Assembly (NCBI GenBank): GCA_963457665.1
Contig: OY735231.1
Coordinates: 33,905,369 to 33,969,368, forward strand
Reading direction: 5' to 3'
From: Thysanoteuthis rhombus
Taxonomy: Eukaryota > Mollusca > Cephalopoda > Oegopsida > Thysanoteuthidae
DNA: 64,000 nt
In this document: positions 10,130 through 20,234 of the stretch, piece after piece
Layout: every line of letters starts with the position of its first letter
Numbering within the stretch: the stretch's first letter is position 1
The notes under the pieces: model-generated
Databases searched by the model: none
Seen by the model: only the letters and a program-made list of their open reading frames with translations
What the model was told of the DNA's origin: nothing
Position numbers and translations under genes: made by a program

Positions 10130-10265
10130 CATTAAATGCAAAATAAAAAGAAATAGCCCCAAATCTACCAAAAATGACCAAAAACCACCAAAAAGATGTT
10201 TAAAATGGCCAAAAAATGGTTATGAAAATGGCTACTTTTGACCAAAAATAGCCAAAATGTTCAAG
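10130..10265. repeat. Degenerate (GCCAAAAA)-like tandem tract
   Basis: Repeated CCAAAAATGACC, CCACCAAAAAG, TGGCCAAAAAATGG and ACCAAAAATAGCCAAAATG blocks. A similar tract lies at 49518-49570. Confidence 0.5.
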
Positions 10266-10359
10266 CACTTCCACACTGATTTAGCTATTTTTGCATAGTC
10301 AAATTTCAATTTGTCAATGATGGAAATCTGTCTGAAGCCAAAGATTTTACATCGATGTA

Positions 10360-10530
10360 ATTGTTTTATGCAATACCCACTTAATGTTCTCATATAAAAA
10401 GGTGGTATCATTCTTTGTTAGTAACGGTTGCTGCGAAGATGTAGCCCAAATATACCCTTTAGTTCCCCCCTGAAAATATACCCTTTTGCCCCCACCTGCC
10501 TGTAGATACCCATGGATACTGATTTGACAA
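10360..10530 (+). repeat. Family F repeat, copy 1
   Basis: It contains TTAATGTTCTCATA, TATCATTCTTTGTTAGTAAC, GGTTGC, then AAATATACCC, TTTTGCCCCCACC and GATACCCATGGATA. The same order is seen at 12440-12595, 33345-33560 and 41440-41640. Confidence 0.65.
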
Positions 10531-10734
10531 ATTACAACTTGGCAACTCAATAAACAATACAAAGAAATTGGCAGATTTTTTTTTGTGCTTTGAGCTAATT
10601 GAATCGTAAACAAACAATTCTTAGAAGAGCAGCACTTGGTTCCAGGAGTATAATTTTCAAAGGGGAGGAATTTTAACCAGGGCAGGAATTTCCAAGAGGG
10701 GACGAAATTATAATGGAAAGTATAATGGTGAAAA

Positions 10735-11000
10735 GCCTGGTTGTTGCAGGGTCAAACTCCACTTCTACGTCTATTCCGACTGAAGATGATCGCTGCAACT
10801 TTTGCTTCGGATATTCAATGATTAAGTTTGTAGGAATATGAGACTTGTCAGTTTAGTTCAGTTGGTAAGAGAGCCACCTTGCAATCACTTGGTTGTGTTT
10901 TCAAATCACGGTAGGGAAATGTTAATTTTACATGCACAGGTTTAGTTTAATGTGACGTGATAGTTGAACAATGAAAAGTTTACCCCAACTTAGATAGGAG
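10735..11000 (+). repeat. tRNA-derived SINE-like unit D1
   Basis: TAGTTCAGTTGG at about 10853-10864 is a perfect fit to the Pol III A box (TRGYNNARNNGG), and TTTTCAAATCACGG at about 10899-10912 is a near B box. It is followed by TAGGGAAATG. Upstream, CCTGGTTGTTGCAGGGTCAA and a TCTATTCCGACTGAAGATGA block match 63120-63170, and the downstream GAGTTCAACAAAA matches 63620. It shares these parts with the 62.4-63.66-kb cluster. Cloverleaf pairing is not preserved, so it is a repeat, not a tRNA gene. Confidence 0.6.
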
Positions 11001-12190
11001 TTCAACAAAAAATTACTCGATGAAAATTAGAGTGATTTTATGTAGGAAATGCTGGCTTGACAGATGAGCAGATTGACCTATCTGTTCATTTTACTTGAGC
11101 TTTTGGGTAACGCCTCATAAATGACCATCTGAATATTTCAAGTGTTTTAAATTTAAATTTGAATCTAAAATTTTGTTAAGATTCTTGAAAGAAGAACAAC
11201 AATATCTGCTGCAAAAATTATGCATAGCTTCACATGGAGGGCAATAATCTCCAAATTCTACAAAAGGATATACAGAGAAAACTGCTTATTGTAATCACTT
11301 TAGGACAGGGGACAAAATCTAGCTGATAACTCTAAGTAAAGGATATTGAAATCGGAACAATTTATATTCATTGTCACAAATTTACATTCATTGCTATGTT
11401 ATTAATTTTTTGTTATAAATGACTTTGCATAATAAAAATCTGATGTGAAATTTTTAAAAAATTGATATGAAATTTTTAGTAATCTGAAAATTAAATGTTT
11501 GGGACCGAATGATTTTGACTTCTGTAATAATTTTTAAAAAAACAAACTTTGAAATAAAGAGTTTTGGACCAACCAATTTTGATGAAAAAAAAACTACTTC
11601 CTCTGTAGTTACCAAGCCTAACATGGTCAGATAATGCTCATGTGTAAGAGGTATGAATAGATAGATCAGACAAGAAAAAGTGAAAGATGGCACATAAAGA
11701 GAAAAAGCATATTAAACAAGAATAAACAAGTAAAAGAAATGGAAGTCTGGCAGGAACTAGGCAGGTGTTTTTCAGACTTGAAACAACAAAATGGTTCTGA
11801 AGAAACAGAGCTCTGTCATGAACATTCTGACACACATGTTTAATACATATATTTGGTTACATTTTTCTAGCAGCTAGAACCCTAATTTCAGTATTGCCAG
11901 TTTATCTTCTTCTGTCAACTGTCTATCAAGCTTCCATCTCAGATAGGAAGAGTAGGGGAAGGCGCCTATCTAGTCTCTGTCTGATCCATATCAAAAAACA
12001 TGTTTTTTCATCTCTTCAGGGAAAAAAAGAAAAAAAAACCTTGCTCTTGGATATTACCATTGTAAACAATTTTCCTTACTCAGAAATTTGAGATACCTAC
12101 CACCTGTCTTAGAAGGTTTTTTTTTCCTGTAAGCCATCTTTTTCTTTTTTAAATAATCAAAGTCCAAAACCAGTGTTTCTCTGAATTTTT
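11001..12190. other. Unassigned AT-rich DNA
   Basis: Several 65-79-codon frames (11454-11835 minus, 11894-12091 plus) have no recognisable similarity and overlap one another on both strands. No repeat family was identified. Confidence 0.45.
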
Positions 12191-12204
12191 GAGATGAGGT
12201 GTTA

Positions 12205-12281
12205 TTATTATTTCTATTATTATTCGGACTAGTATGAAAAACAACCAAGATGAGAATAGTCTGAATAATAATAGAAATATC
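12205..12281. repeat. Short inverted repeat
   Basis: TATTTCTATTATTATTCGGA on the left pairs with the reverse of CTGAATAATAATAGAAATA on the right, with a loop of about 27 bases. Stem about 24 bases, nearly perfect. Confidence 0.75.
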
Positions 12282-12439
12282 AAAAACCAATATTGGCTAC
12301 AGTTTCAATATATGTTCAATACATGGATTTTGAGCAAACCTCGTGGGCATCCATTAGGGGTGGTAAATGGGGCATTTGACACCCCCTGGTTTGGGCCTTG
12401 TCATCGAAGACAACAGGGTTTGAAAATTGAATCATGGTG

Positions 12440-12600
12440 CAGTACAACTATTTTATGAAGCCCCAACTCGATGTTCATACAACTGAATTATCATTCTTTG
12501 GTAATAGGTTGCCACCAAGTTATATTTCAAATATACTCTTCTGACCCCAACTCCCAGAAACATATCCTTTTGCCACCCTTCTAGAAAAGCCTATGACTTA
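12440..12600 (+). repeat. Family F repeat, copy 2
   Basis: GATGTTCATACAACTG, TATCATTCTTTGGTAATAGG, TTGCCACCAAG, AAATATACTCTTCTGACCCC and TATCCTTTTGCCACCC follow the family order. Confidence 0.65.
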
Positions 12601-12960
12601 CCTGACAAAACTTTTTATTTAGTATTCAATTATAGTTTTAGAATATATACTTCAAATCTACTAACTAGATGTTTTATACTTGGATATAAAATGAAGCCTC
12701 TTTACTTCTTAGTGACAAAATATATTTAATCTACATAAAATTCTATAAAGGACAAGTAGAAGAAAAACTCAACAGACTCAGACTCAAACTAAGATTCAGT
12801 CACTTCCCGTATCGCACGATACACAAGGCAATGATTTTGTCTCCATTTCTCTAACAATCCATAGAGACTTATGTTCTCTGGGTGTCAGCAAAAACGTTTT
12901 ATAGCAAAGAAAATGAGAGCCATGAAGACCAAATCATTACATGTAGCAGTTGAGGATTTT
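12601..12960. other. Unassigned DNA
   Basis: Nothing recognised. Confidence 0.45.
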
Positions 12961-12964
12961 TTCA

Positions 12965-13170
12965 GTTTTGGGATATTGGCCGAAAGCCCCTTGTCACACT
13001 ACCTTGCTGGACTTGAAAGCCCTAACTGCTCTCCTATTTACCCATAGCTAGGGGAAGGGGAATGAATTCATGCCTTTCCCAAGGGTATTAATACAAAATG
13101 AATGCAAACCTCCCCAGCCTGTATTTGAACAGGGTCTGCCAATTTCATTCCCTATGCCATCAATCTGCAT
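12965..13170 (+). repeat. Family G-like repeat, copy 2
   Basis: GCTAGGGGAAGGGGAATGAA, then TTCATGCCTTTCCCAAGGG, is the mirrored signature of the family (CCCTTGGGAAAGGC in copy 1). The copy is therefore reversed relative to copy 1 in that block or palindromic there. The 33.6-kb copy has the same orientation as this one. Confidence 0.5.
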
Positions 13171-13203
13171 CTCCCAACATTGTATACTCTTATGAAAATC
13201 CAT

Positions 13204-13489
13204 TTAATCAATAGGAAGTGTCATATGACAGATGTCTTTTGGCAGCATGGTGTGCTGGGATGATCAATTGAAAAATCGGAAAAAAGGTGATCAATAAATA
13301 AATTACTTGTCTGGCCTTTTAGGATCAATTTAGCGTAAAATTACAAGGAGTAAATAGTGAAAAATTTCTGGTCTCTATAGCTCCATTAGTGCAGCCTATA
13401 CGCATGATACATACATAGGTAGCCAACCGCACCGACTTAAAAACTGAAGAAACTTAAGGTGACAGTTTTGGTTGACAGTTTCTGATTAT
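13204..13489 (+). repeat. Family A repeat, copy 3 (short)
   Basis: TCAATAGGAAGTGTCATATG, TTTTGGCAGCATGGTGTG, TGATCAATTGAAAAATCGG, CTCCATTAGTGCAGCCTA, ACTGAAGAAAC and TTTTGGTTGACAGTTTCTGA appear in family order. About 150 internal bases are missing. Confidence 0.8.
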
Positions 13490-13894
13490 TCCCTCACAAA
13501 ATGATTGGGTTGAAAGTGCTCATACTTACCAAAAATTTGATAAAATATTATTCACTGATATGAACTTAACACTCTAATGATTGAGCAATGGCAAAACCCT
13601 TCTTTCCGATTATCTTCGTTTATTTTTTTAATCAACTCTATTATTCCAGTACTTATAAGATAATTTTCAACACTTGAGCGACATAATAAGTTATTTTTGT
13701 ACGGATGATTTATTTTTGTTTACATCAAACCGATAAAACGTCTAAAATAATTTTCAATTTGAGCAACTATTTATATTGAATCATTAGATCAATGAGTCTG
13801 ACCATATCTAAAATGTGAAGTGAACAAAAGATAACAAATGTTTTATCCTTTAGTTTCATTCAGTCTATTGTAGAAATATTACTTATTTTCAGAG

Positions 13895-14170
13895 GACAAA
13901 TAGAAAAGTGTCCCTTGATAAGATGCTTCTTGCTTATAAAGATCTCCCACTCAGGGTCATGTGATCTGGCAAAGATGTTTGAACTTCATTTTTTTAAAAT
14001 CAATTTTCCCAGCAGTCCTCAGCCAGATTCACTTCAAACTTAATAGAAAGACGTCCCATATTAGGATACTTATTTTCCTAAAATTATCTTCTACTTAGGA
14101 CCGTTGGCAATAATGGCATTTAAACTTTACATTGGATATCTCATTGAAATTTCTGATTTGTTATTTTTAT
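13895..14170 (+). repeat. Family H repeat (two ~140-base units)
   Basis: Unit 1 starts at about 13902 (ATAGAAAAGTGTCCCTTGAT) and unit 2 at about 14042 (ATAGAAAGACGTCCCATATT). Both continue with GAT-RTRCTTMTT, CTACTYAGGRYC and TGGCAA.ATG.C.TT.AACTT. The 61237-61530 copy has the same two-unit structure with a period near 132. Confidence 0.65.
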
Positions 14171-14505
14171 AAATGAGTAATCACTAAAATATGAAAATTT
14201 AGCGTAATAACCCAAAGATACCATGTATGCCAAATTATAAGACAAATAGTTTACAAGAGTATTCGGAGGACTCTCACTCACTGCAACTCCTCCAAGCCTC
14301 AGGAGTTTCGATATCAACGTTTGGTAGATGGACCTAACATCATAGTACCAGCGTATTGGATGTAACGTAATATTAGAAACCTACAACCAAGTCTGTCAGC
14401 ATTGGTTTCTTCAGTTCCTAAGCTGGTCTGACTGGCTGGCTGTGTAAGTAAATATTGTGTGTACAGGCCACACTAATGGAGATAGGGTGCAGAAAATTTA
14501 AACAT
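14037..14505 (+). repeat. Duplicated segment, copy 1 (partner 17845-18311)
   Basis: Nearly every base from AATAGAAAGACGTC through the family A tail fragment is repeated about 3.8 kb to the right, with scattered substitutions. It spans unit 2 of family H, unique-looking sequence (GATACCATGTATGCC, GGAGGACTCTCACTCACTGC, GGTAGATGGACCTAACATCA) and a partial family A copy. It is either a segmental duplication or two insertions of one composite element. Confidence 0.85.
14375..14505 (-). repeat. Family A repeat, copy 4 (tail part)
   Basis: ACAACCAAGTCTGTCAGCAT, then TTGGTTTCTTCAG, and the block CTGGCTGGCTGTGTAAGTAA are the reversed family tail. It stops at AAACAT, 18 bases before copy 5 begins. Confidence 0.75.
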
Positions 14506-14522
14506 TGATGTAATGTAATATT

Positions 14523-14990
14523 CAAAACCTACAACCAACAATGTCAGCCTTGGTTTCTTCAGTTCCTAGGCTAGTCTGGCTGGCTGGCTGTGTAAGTAAA
14601 TATTGCGTATACAGGCCACACAGATGGAGATAAGGTGCCGAAAATTTTAACATGTACTCCTTATCATATCGAGGAAAAATGTCTTTTTTGTTATGATTTT
14701 TAAAATTCCTCCAATAAATAGGTTTTTAGTGGGGGTTCAAGTAGCAACATAATTGCATGCTAAATTAGTCCCTCAGATTGTGTTCAGCAGCATTTAGGCT
14801 TGTTTTTTTTTTTTTAATAAATTTAGACTATTTTTTCCAGAGATCACTGCCCAACAAAAAGCGATCGAAGTAACTTTTTCATTGATCACCTCTTTTTTTC
14901 AAATTTTGATTGATCATCCCTAACCCTGCATGCTGCCAAAAATCATCGGTCACGGGACAGTTCCTATTGAGCAACTAACCAAACCTGTTT
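14523..14990 (-). repeat. Family A repeat, copy 5 (full length)
   Basis: On the minus strand it runs from ACAGGTTTGGTTAGTTGCTC through GGGATGATCAATCAAAA, AAAGTTACTTCGATCGC, TTGGGCAGTGATCTCT, GAACCCCCACTAAAAACC, ATATGATAAGGAGTA and AACTGAAGAAACC to TTGTAGGTTTTGAA. At 468 bases this is one of the complete copies defining the family. Confidence 0.85.
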
Positions 14991-14999
14991 GGATAGTTT

Positions 15000-15640
15000 T
15001 CTTCCTTTAATTAGATATCTGTCTTACATAACGGCATATAAAGTATTTTTGTGGCCATTATGATTCTTGTATACACCTCTTTTCTTACTTCCTTTTTTTT
15101 CCCCCCCTCGTCTGAGAACTTCCTCAAGAAAAATTATGCAAAAAGGATGTATATTTTCACCCGAACTGAAGTAGGTTTCAAAAGGCTTCTTGTCAGTCTG
15201 CACCTCCAATTTAGATAACTCAAAAATTATCAGATCCAAGATAGGAGTCAAAAGTTTGGCATGATCATTTGTTGCCCATTGTGAACAGAGATAATGGTTC
15301 TATTTCTAGATGCCAGGTAGTTTGGCTCATCTTTTTTTTTTTTTAGCCATTTCTAACTATATATTCCCTGGAGCTGTCTGAGAATGAAGGCTGTTGAATC
15401 TTCTCAGTGTAGATCACGTGTTCAAAATCATAAACTTACTGATTTGTGACTAATAAATTGCTACCTATAAAAGAAGAAATGATTTGGAAAACTGACTGTA
15501 TGAAAAAATGCATTAAATCAGAATAAAAGCTTCAAGTAATTTGTTATTTTAACAATTGATTTTTAGGTGTACAAAATTCACTCGAGTTAAAAAAAAAATT
15601 TTGTACCTAAAAGAAATATCATTTCAGTTTAGAAACGGAT
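15000..15640. other. Unassigned DNA
   Basis: A 75-codon minus-strand frame (15024-15251) has no recognised motif. Short poly-T and poly-A runs only. Confidence 0.4.
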
Positions 15641-15644
15641 GCAA

Positions 15645-16100
15645 TATTTGTATATGTAATCGCCTCTGCCCTTCTGTCTATTTGTTTGTACAATATCTCC
15701 AAAAGTTCTGAATGGATTTTGTGGAAGAGTGGGTCATCGGTTATCAAAGAAGTGATTCCGAGCAATAACATGGGGTTACGATTCTGCAACAGGTGAGCTT
15801 GGAAAATGCTCCGCTTGGACCATTACATTATAATTAAACTTTGGGGACAGATCCAGGAATTTGCTTTCAATTGAGCAATTTCTATTATTCTGTAGAAGAT
15901 GTTAAAAAAAAAAACATTTTATAAAAATGTTAAATTTAAATTTCAAGGGAAATGACACAATATTTCTATGTATTATGAGAATTGCTTCCTCTTCCTTTCT
16001 AAAAATATTTCATTTTCATTCGGGTTTTAGTTCGGGTACAACATCGGCAGAGGTTTGCACTCTCTGAGTGCTTTCTAGTGTCATTCTGTTGAGTTTGATA
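15645..16100 (+). repeat. Family I repeat, copy 2
   Basis: It starts with CCCTTCTGTCTATTTGTTTG and ACAATATCTCCAAAAGTTCT, then AATGGATTTTGT. GGGGACAGATCCAGGAATTT follows, and the copy ends with TTTGCACTCTCTGAGTGCTT and TCTAGT. The end motif recurs at 25260-25285 and, reversed, at 8685. Confidence 0.65.
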
Positions 16101-16187
16101 TAAGAATTTCCTTTTGTGAACCAAAATGCTTGTCTTGAAACCATCTTGTTCTATTCAGTCAATTTCAAATAATACTATTACAAGGAA

Positions 16188-16383
16188 GAAAACGGGAGCC
16201 CGAGACATCATAGAATCTATTAAAAAACTTGAATGGTAATGGGCAGGCCATGTTGCAAGAATGGCAGACAACCGATGGACATCACAACTCACAACATGGA
16301 TCCCCAGAGATCACATGCGAAACCGAGGCCGACAGAATACAAGATGGTGAGATGAACAAGACATGATGATGATGATGATGATG
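16188..16383 (+). mobile_element. RTE-like LINE 3' end, copy 2 (truncated, with stops)
   Basis: Translation gives ARDIIESIKKLEW, a stop, WAGHVARMADNRWTSQL, TTWIPRDHMRNRGRQNTRW, another stop and DEQD. The sequence then passes directly into (ATG)n at 16364-16383. Compared with copy 1 it lacks the last ~35 codons, so the trinucleotide tail has replaced them. Two in-frame stops (TGG to TAA- and TGA-type changes) show it is dead. Confidence 0.8.
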
Positions 16384-16398
16384 GCGGTGGTGGTGGCG
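16364..16398. repeat. (ATG)n / (GGT)n trinucleotide tract
   Basis: ATGATGATGATGATGATGG followed by CGGTGGTGGTGGCGG; LINE tail. Confidence 0.85.
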
Positions 16399-16720
16399 GC
16401 CCTGAAGAGGAAGTAGCCATCATGGCACCCCCACTATCTAACCAGGTCATGGGTTGAACTGAAACTGAAACTGACTAATGATGTCACTATTCATTATAAC
16501 CTTTTTTGGGGGGGATAGCTGATAAATTGAACAGGCTGTAATGATTTATGACATTAATTATACAACATTCACTTCTTCTTTACTATATTAGAATAGGATT
16601 TATGCCTTCATTTTATATCTTTTTTATTGTCATATTAGTCTATAATATCTCATGACGAGAGAATAAGTTATTTTAGATAAAATGGGAAAGGACCATGAGA
16701 GAAAATGAATACAGAATATT

Positions 16721-16875
16721 CCATATATTTTGGCATATAAGACAACACTTGAAGCATCCAAAACCAACCCCCAAAATGAGGTCATCATTTAGGCTGGATA
16801 CAAAAACAGAGAGCTAAAACCATGAAATTCAGATGAAAATTAGGGTCTCGTCTTATCATATGGTTACCTTATCAG
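16721..16875. mobile_element. Possible small MITE with GGCATATAAGAC-type ends
   Basis: CCATATATTTTGGCATATAA at about 16721-16740, then GAC, is partly mirrored by GTCTTATCATATGGTTA at about 16849-16865. The left end resembles the terminal repeat of the better-preserved MITE at 35591-35787. Confidence 0.4.
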
Positions 16876-16899
16876 CCAAGATATAAAATATATATTTAT

Positions 16900-17275
16900 C
16901 TATCTATAAACGCATTCTTACAAGATTAGTAAGAAAATTTGCTAAAAATCATCACCACTTCCTATGAGAATCAACAAGTATTAAAACTTTCTACATGCGT
17001 CCAAAATGTCTAAAATCTTAACTAAATTCTTTGTCAGTATAATAGATTACACTAAGACCTGATTAAAGAAACATGATCTTTACAAGATTTGAATTGAAAA
17101 GGCTTGAAAAATGCTATTTGTGTGCAAATATTAACAATATTCCTACTATTTATACATACCATACAATCCCAGTCAGATCAAATTTTGTAATAAGATTCCA
17201 AAGCTAAGCATTAAAATATTTAACCCATAATCTATCCATCATACGACTATAAGTTATAGAGCATGATACATAATG
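16900..17275. other. Unassigned AT-rich DNA
   Basis: Nothing recognised. Confidence 0.4.
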
Positions 17276-17281
17276 ACTTAT

Positions 17282-17398
17282 GCTTATGGTCAAGTCATGT
17301 TGAAAGTACCAATTCTCGTCTGATCACAGTAGTTGAGCAGTAAAACTTGGTCGGTACTAAGATGGGTGACCACTTTTGAACAAATAGGTACTATACAC
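17282..17398 (+). pseudogene. 5S rRNA pseudogene (5S-derived sequence)
   Basis: About 117 bases align along the whole length of eukaryotic 5S rRNA. GCTTATGGTCA corresponds to the G(C/T)CTACGGCCA start. TTCTCGTCTGATCAC matches the conserved loop B/helix III block exactly. GAGCAG matches (A)AGCAG, GGTACTAAGATGGGTGACC matches the internal control region C-box part (GTACTTGGATGGGTGACC), and GGTACTATACAC stands for GGTGCTGTAGGC. The GGGCCTGG block is replaced by an A-rich stretch and the terminal helix pairs poorly. It is therefore a degenerate pseudogene or the head of a 5S-derived SINE. No RNA polymerase III T-run terminator follows at the end. Comparison is with remembered animal 5S rRNA. Confidence 0.85.
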
Positions 17399-17399
17399 A

Positions 17400-17840
17400 A
17401 TCAGTGGATTTTTGCAAGACAATGTAAAGCTAGATAAATAAATCAATACAGAGTGACTTTTCAGATTCCAGATAATGTTCAGAGGACACGATTTGAGAAT
17501 AAAAAAAACGCAAATTTGTTACCATTAACATGCTTTACGTTGAAGAGAGTATTCTCGATTGATTTTGATCTTAGGAAACCACACGACATGATTTTCACAA
17601 AGGCTGTTCATTCCTCCTCCCGAGAAAGATGAAACCCTACTGGAAATATCAAATTTGCTTACCGAGACCTAACAATCTATCAATAAAAGCCTTCTGCTAA
17701 ACTCTTATGCCAAGGACATTATAGGTTTCCAATTATTGGATTTATCCCTCTGCATTAGAGAACCGTCTCTTACCAAAGGAATTCAATCGTATGAACAAAT
17801 CTGAGAAAGCCAAATCCCTAAATCTCAAATATAGTTTGAC
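17400..17840. other. Unassigned DNA
   Basis: Nothing recognised between the 5S pseudogene and the duplicated segment. Confidence 0.4.
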
Positions 17841-17844
17841 ACCA

Positions 17845-18311
17845 ACTTACTAGAAAGACGTCTCATAATAAGATGCTCCTTTCCTAAGATTATCTTCTAC
17901 TTACGATCATTGGCAATAATAGCATTTAAACTTTATATTGGATATCTCATTGAACTTGCCGATTTGTTATTTTCATTCATGAGTATTCACTAAAATATGA
18001 AAATTTAGCGTAATAACCCAAAGATACCATGTATCCCGAACTATAAGACAAATAATTTACAAGAGTATTTGGAGGACTCTCACTCACTGCAACTCATCCA
18101 AGCCTCATGAGTTTCAATATCAACGTTTGGTAGATGGACCTAACATCATAGTACCAGCGTATTAGATGTAACGTAATATTAGAAACCTACAACCAAGTCT
18201 GTCAGCATTGGTTTCTTCAGTTTTTAAGCTGGTCTGACTGGCTGGCTTTGTAAGTAAATATTGCATGTACAGGCCACACTAATGGAGATAGGGTGCAGAA
18301 AATTTAAACAT
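17845..18311 (+). repeat. Duplicated segment, copy 2 (partner 14037-14505)
   Basis: It is the same series of blocks as copy 1: AGAAAGACGTC, CTACTTACGATCATTGGC, GATACCATGTATCCC, GGAGGACTCTCACTCACTGC, GGTAGATGGACCTAACATCA and the family A tail fragment. The first unit of family H is absent on the left. Confidence 0.85.
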
Positions 18312-18428
18312 GGATGTAATGTAATATTTGAAATCTACAACCAACAATGTCACCATTGGTTTCTTCAGTTCCTAAGCTAGTCTGACTGGCTGGCTGTGTA
18401 AGTAAATATTGCATGTACAGGCCACACT
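18181..18428 (-). repeat. Family A repeat, copies 6 and 7 (two tail fragments in tandem)
   Basis: Two successive tail fragments, 18181-18311 and 18331-18428, each contain ACAACCAA...TGTCA, GGTTTCTTCAG and CTGGCTGGCT.TGTAAGTAA. The pair mirrors the copy 4/copy 5 arrangement at 14.4-14.6 kb, but the second fragment is cut off at CACACTA. Confidence 0.8.
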
Positions 18429-18499
18429 ATATCTATACTTTGCACAAATCAATCACTAATTATCTAAAAAATGATCGGAAATTATCCAAAAAAAATACC

Positions 18500-18690
18500 A
18501 GCACAAGATTTAAGCATCTAAAATAGTTTCAGATGAACATAAGGATAAAAAAACACTTTTTTGAAAAAACAAAAAAATATTTTCAGAAAGATGCCTAATG
18601 GCGCAATCATACAAATTTTCAAGGTTGTGGCCCCCAAAATGTGACCATGAGCACCCGGAGACACACACACACACAACACATACATACAAG
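18500..18690 (+). repeat. Family J-like repeat, copy 2 (partial)
   Basis: TGTGACCATGAGCACCCGGA, then GACACACACACACAC, resembles ATGACCAGGAGCACTGAAAC at 2620 and GGCCAAAAGCACTGGAACAC at 24120. Only this part is convincing. Confidence 0.35.
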
Positions 18691-18799
18691 CAAAGAGAGA
18701 AGAATATGTAGCCCATTTGGCAGATAGATTGGTTGGGTAGGCAATTTGTGTGGCTATTTTGATTCAATATACTGAGTAATTCCAAAGCAGTAATCTTCA

Positions 18800-19600
18800 G
18801 ACTTTTCTTCCTAAATCCACAGCACTAATATCAAATAACATTCATATTTTGCTTGATTTGAAAATGCCTGAATACATAATATATTCCCATAACTGTCTGT
18901 GCTTACAAATGAGCTTTGTGTTCAATATGCCTAAATAAAGGGTTTTGAAAAGTCTGGTCAATGCTAAAGAATGTTCTTGGAAAATTTCAAGTCATAAAAT
19001 AAGAGAATAAGACATGCCAAAAACATATTTTGTAGGGAATCAATATTTGATTTACAAAAAGTGAAGTAAATTTTGTTATCATTTCCTTGACATCTTTTAG
19101 AATGATTTTAAAAACAGCTTTATTGCACAAAAACAAATACAAGTATCCCTTGCTTTTCGAGGTTTTGTTTCATGCCTCGTTTTCACTTTTCCAAAAAAAG
19201 GCAATAACGAAACATAGCATTCAACGTTTGTTATGAAGTGAGCCCTTACAGAGGCAGTAGATGAGAAACACCTAAATTGGCAGCACTCTATGCAGTCACT
19301 ATTTCAACTTACCTCCCTTGAGGTAGCGCTTTCATGACTAAGCCAAGCTTTTAATATTTCCATTAATAATGATTTCTAGACATATCATTTCAAATTAAGT
19401 TTATAAAACAATATAAGTATATTATTTGTTTCAAGATAATTGAAAATTTCTTCTTTAAAATTCATTATGGTGGCTAGAAATCGATCTATGCAAATTGGCT
19501 GACTTTGCCATTTTGTTTTGAACAGAACTGTTAGTATATATTCTTGTGTTTTGATAATAAACTCAATTGTGGATTTTGCCCGATCTTATTTCTTGAAGCA
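18800..19600. other. Unassigned AT-rich DNA
   Basis: No repeat family, RNA or coding motif recognised. Confidence 0.4.
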
Positions 19601-19789
19601 TAACAAAAAACAAACAGAACCTAATGGGGAATTACTAGTGCAATATAATTGAATGAATTGACACAGCAGAGGACCATACAGTATGGCGTGAAAATCATGA
19701 ATGGGTTTAAAACAATCATATTTTTCCTATCTTAATATTCTTTGAGTTTCCTTCTTTCAAATATAAAGAGGAAACCTTGGGAATTCATC

Positions 19790-20229
19790 ATGGAAAAGTA
19801 CACAACTGAGCAATGAATTAAAATAATAGAATATTGTTTTTAATACTATCAAACAACCCAAAGAGCATATTTGATTGGCCACCATGATCACCAGATTCAA
19901 CAACTCCCTGCTTTTTTCTTTGGGGTTATTTGAAGGATGAGTCTATGATAACAAGCTAAGGACTGTCCAGGAGCTGAGAAATAATATCCAAGCAGATATA
20001 AGTGGCCTGGGACAGATTTGCTTTGAAATATTATGCAAAATGTTATTGAAAGAAGAAGATAAAGTTTAAAATAGTGGGCGATTGGAGAAAAACAATTCTC
20101 TGAACAAAGATAAATTGAATTTCCTTGTTTATATATTTAATTTGCTATAAACAGTTTTGAAAAATCATTAAAACTAAAAAGATATGAGTGTTTTATAAAC
20201 CCCTTTGTGACTTTTGAGCCACCCTGATA
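19790..20229 (+). mobile_element. mariner-type transposon relic, internally deleted
   Basis: An ATG at 19790 begins MEKYTTEQ, stop, IKIIEY, matching the first residues of many mariner transposases (EQRIEII-type helix). Only about 60 bases later, 19873 reads DWPP, stop, SPDSTTPCFFLWGYLKDE, the conserved WPPRSPDLTPxDFFLWGYLK block. That block holds the last catalytic aspartate (SPD). The R codon CGA has become TGA. More stops follow (..ITS, stop, GLSRS, stop). About 250 codons of the catalytic core are therefore missing. The right end, TGACTTTTGAGCCACCCTG at 20209-20227, is a plausible terminal repeat, since its reverse starts CAGGGTGGCTCAAAA. The left end was not located. Non-functional. Confidence 0.75.
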
Positions 20230-20234
20230 ATGAA

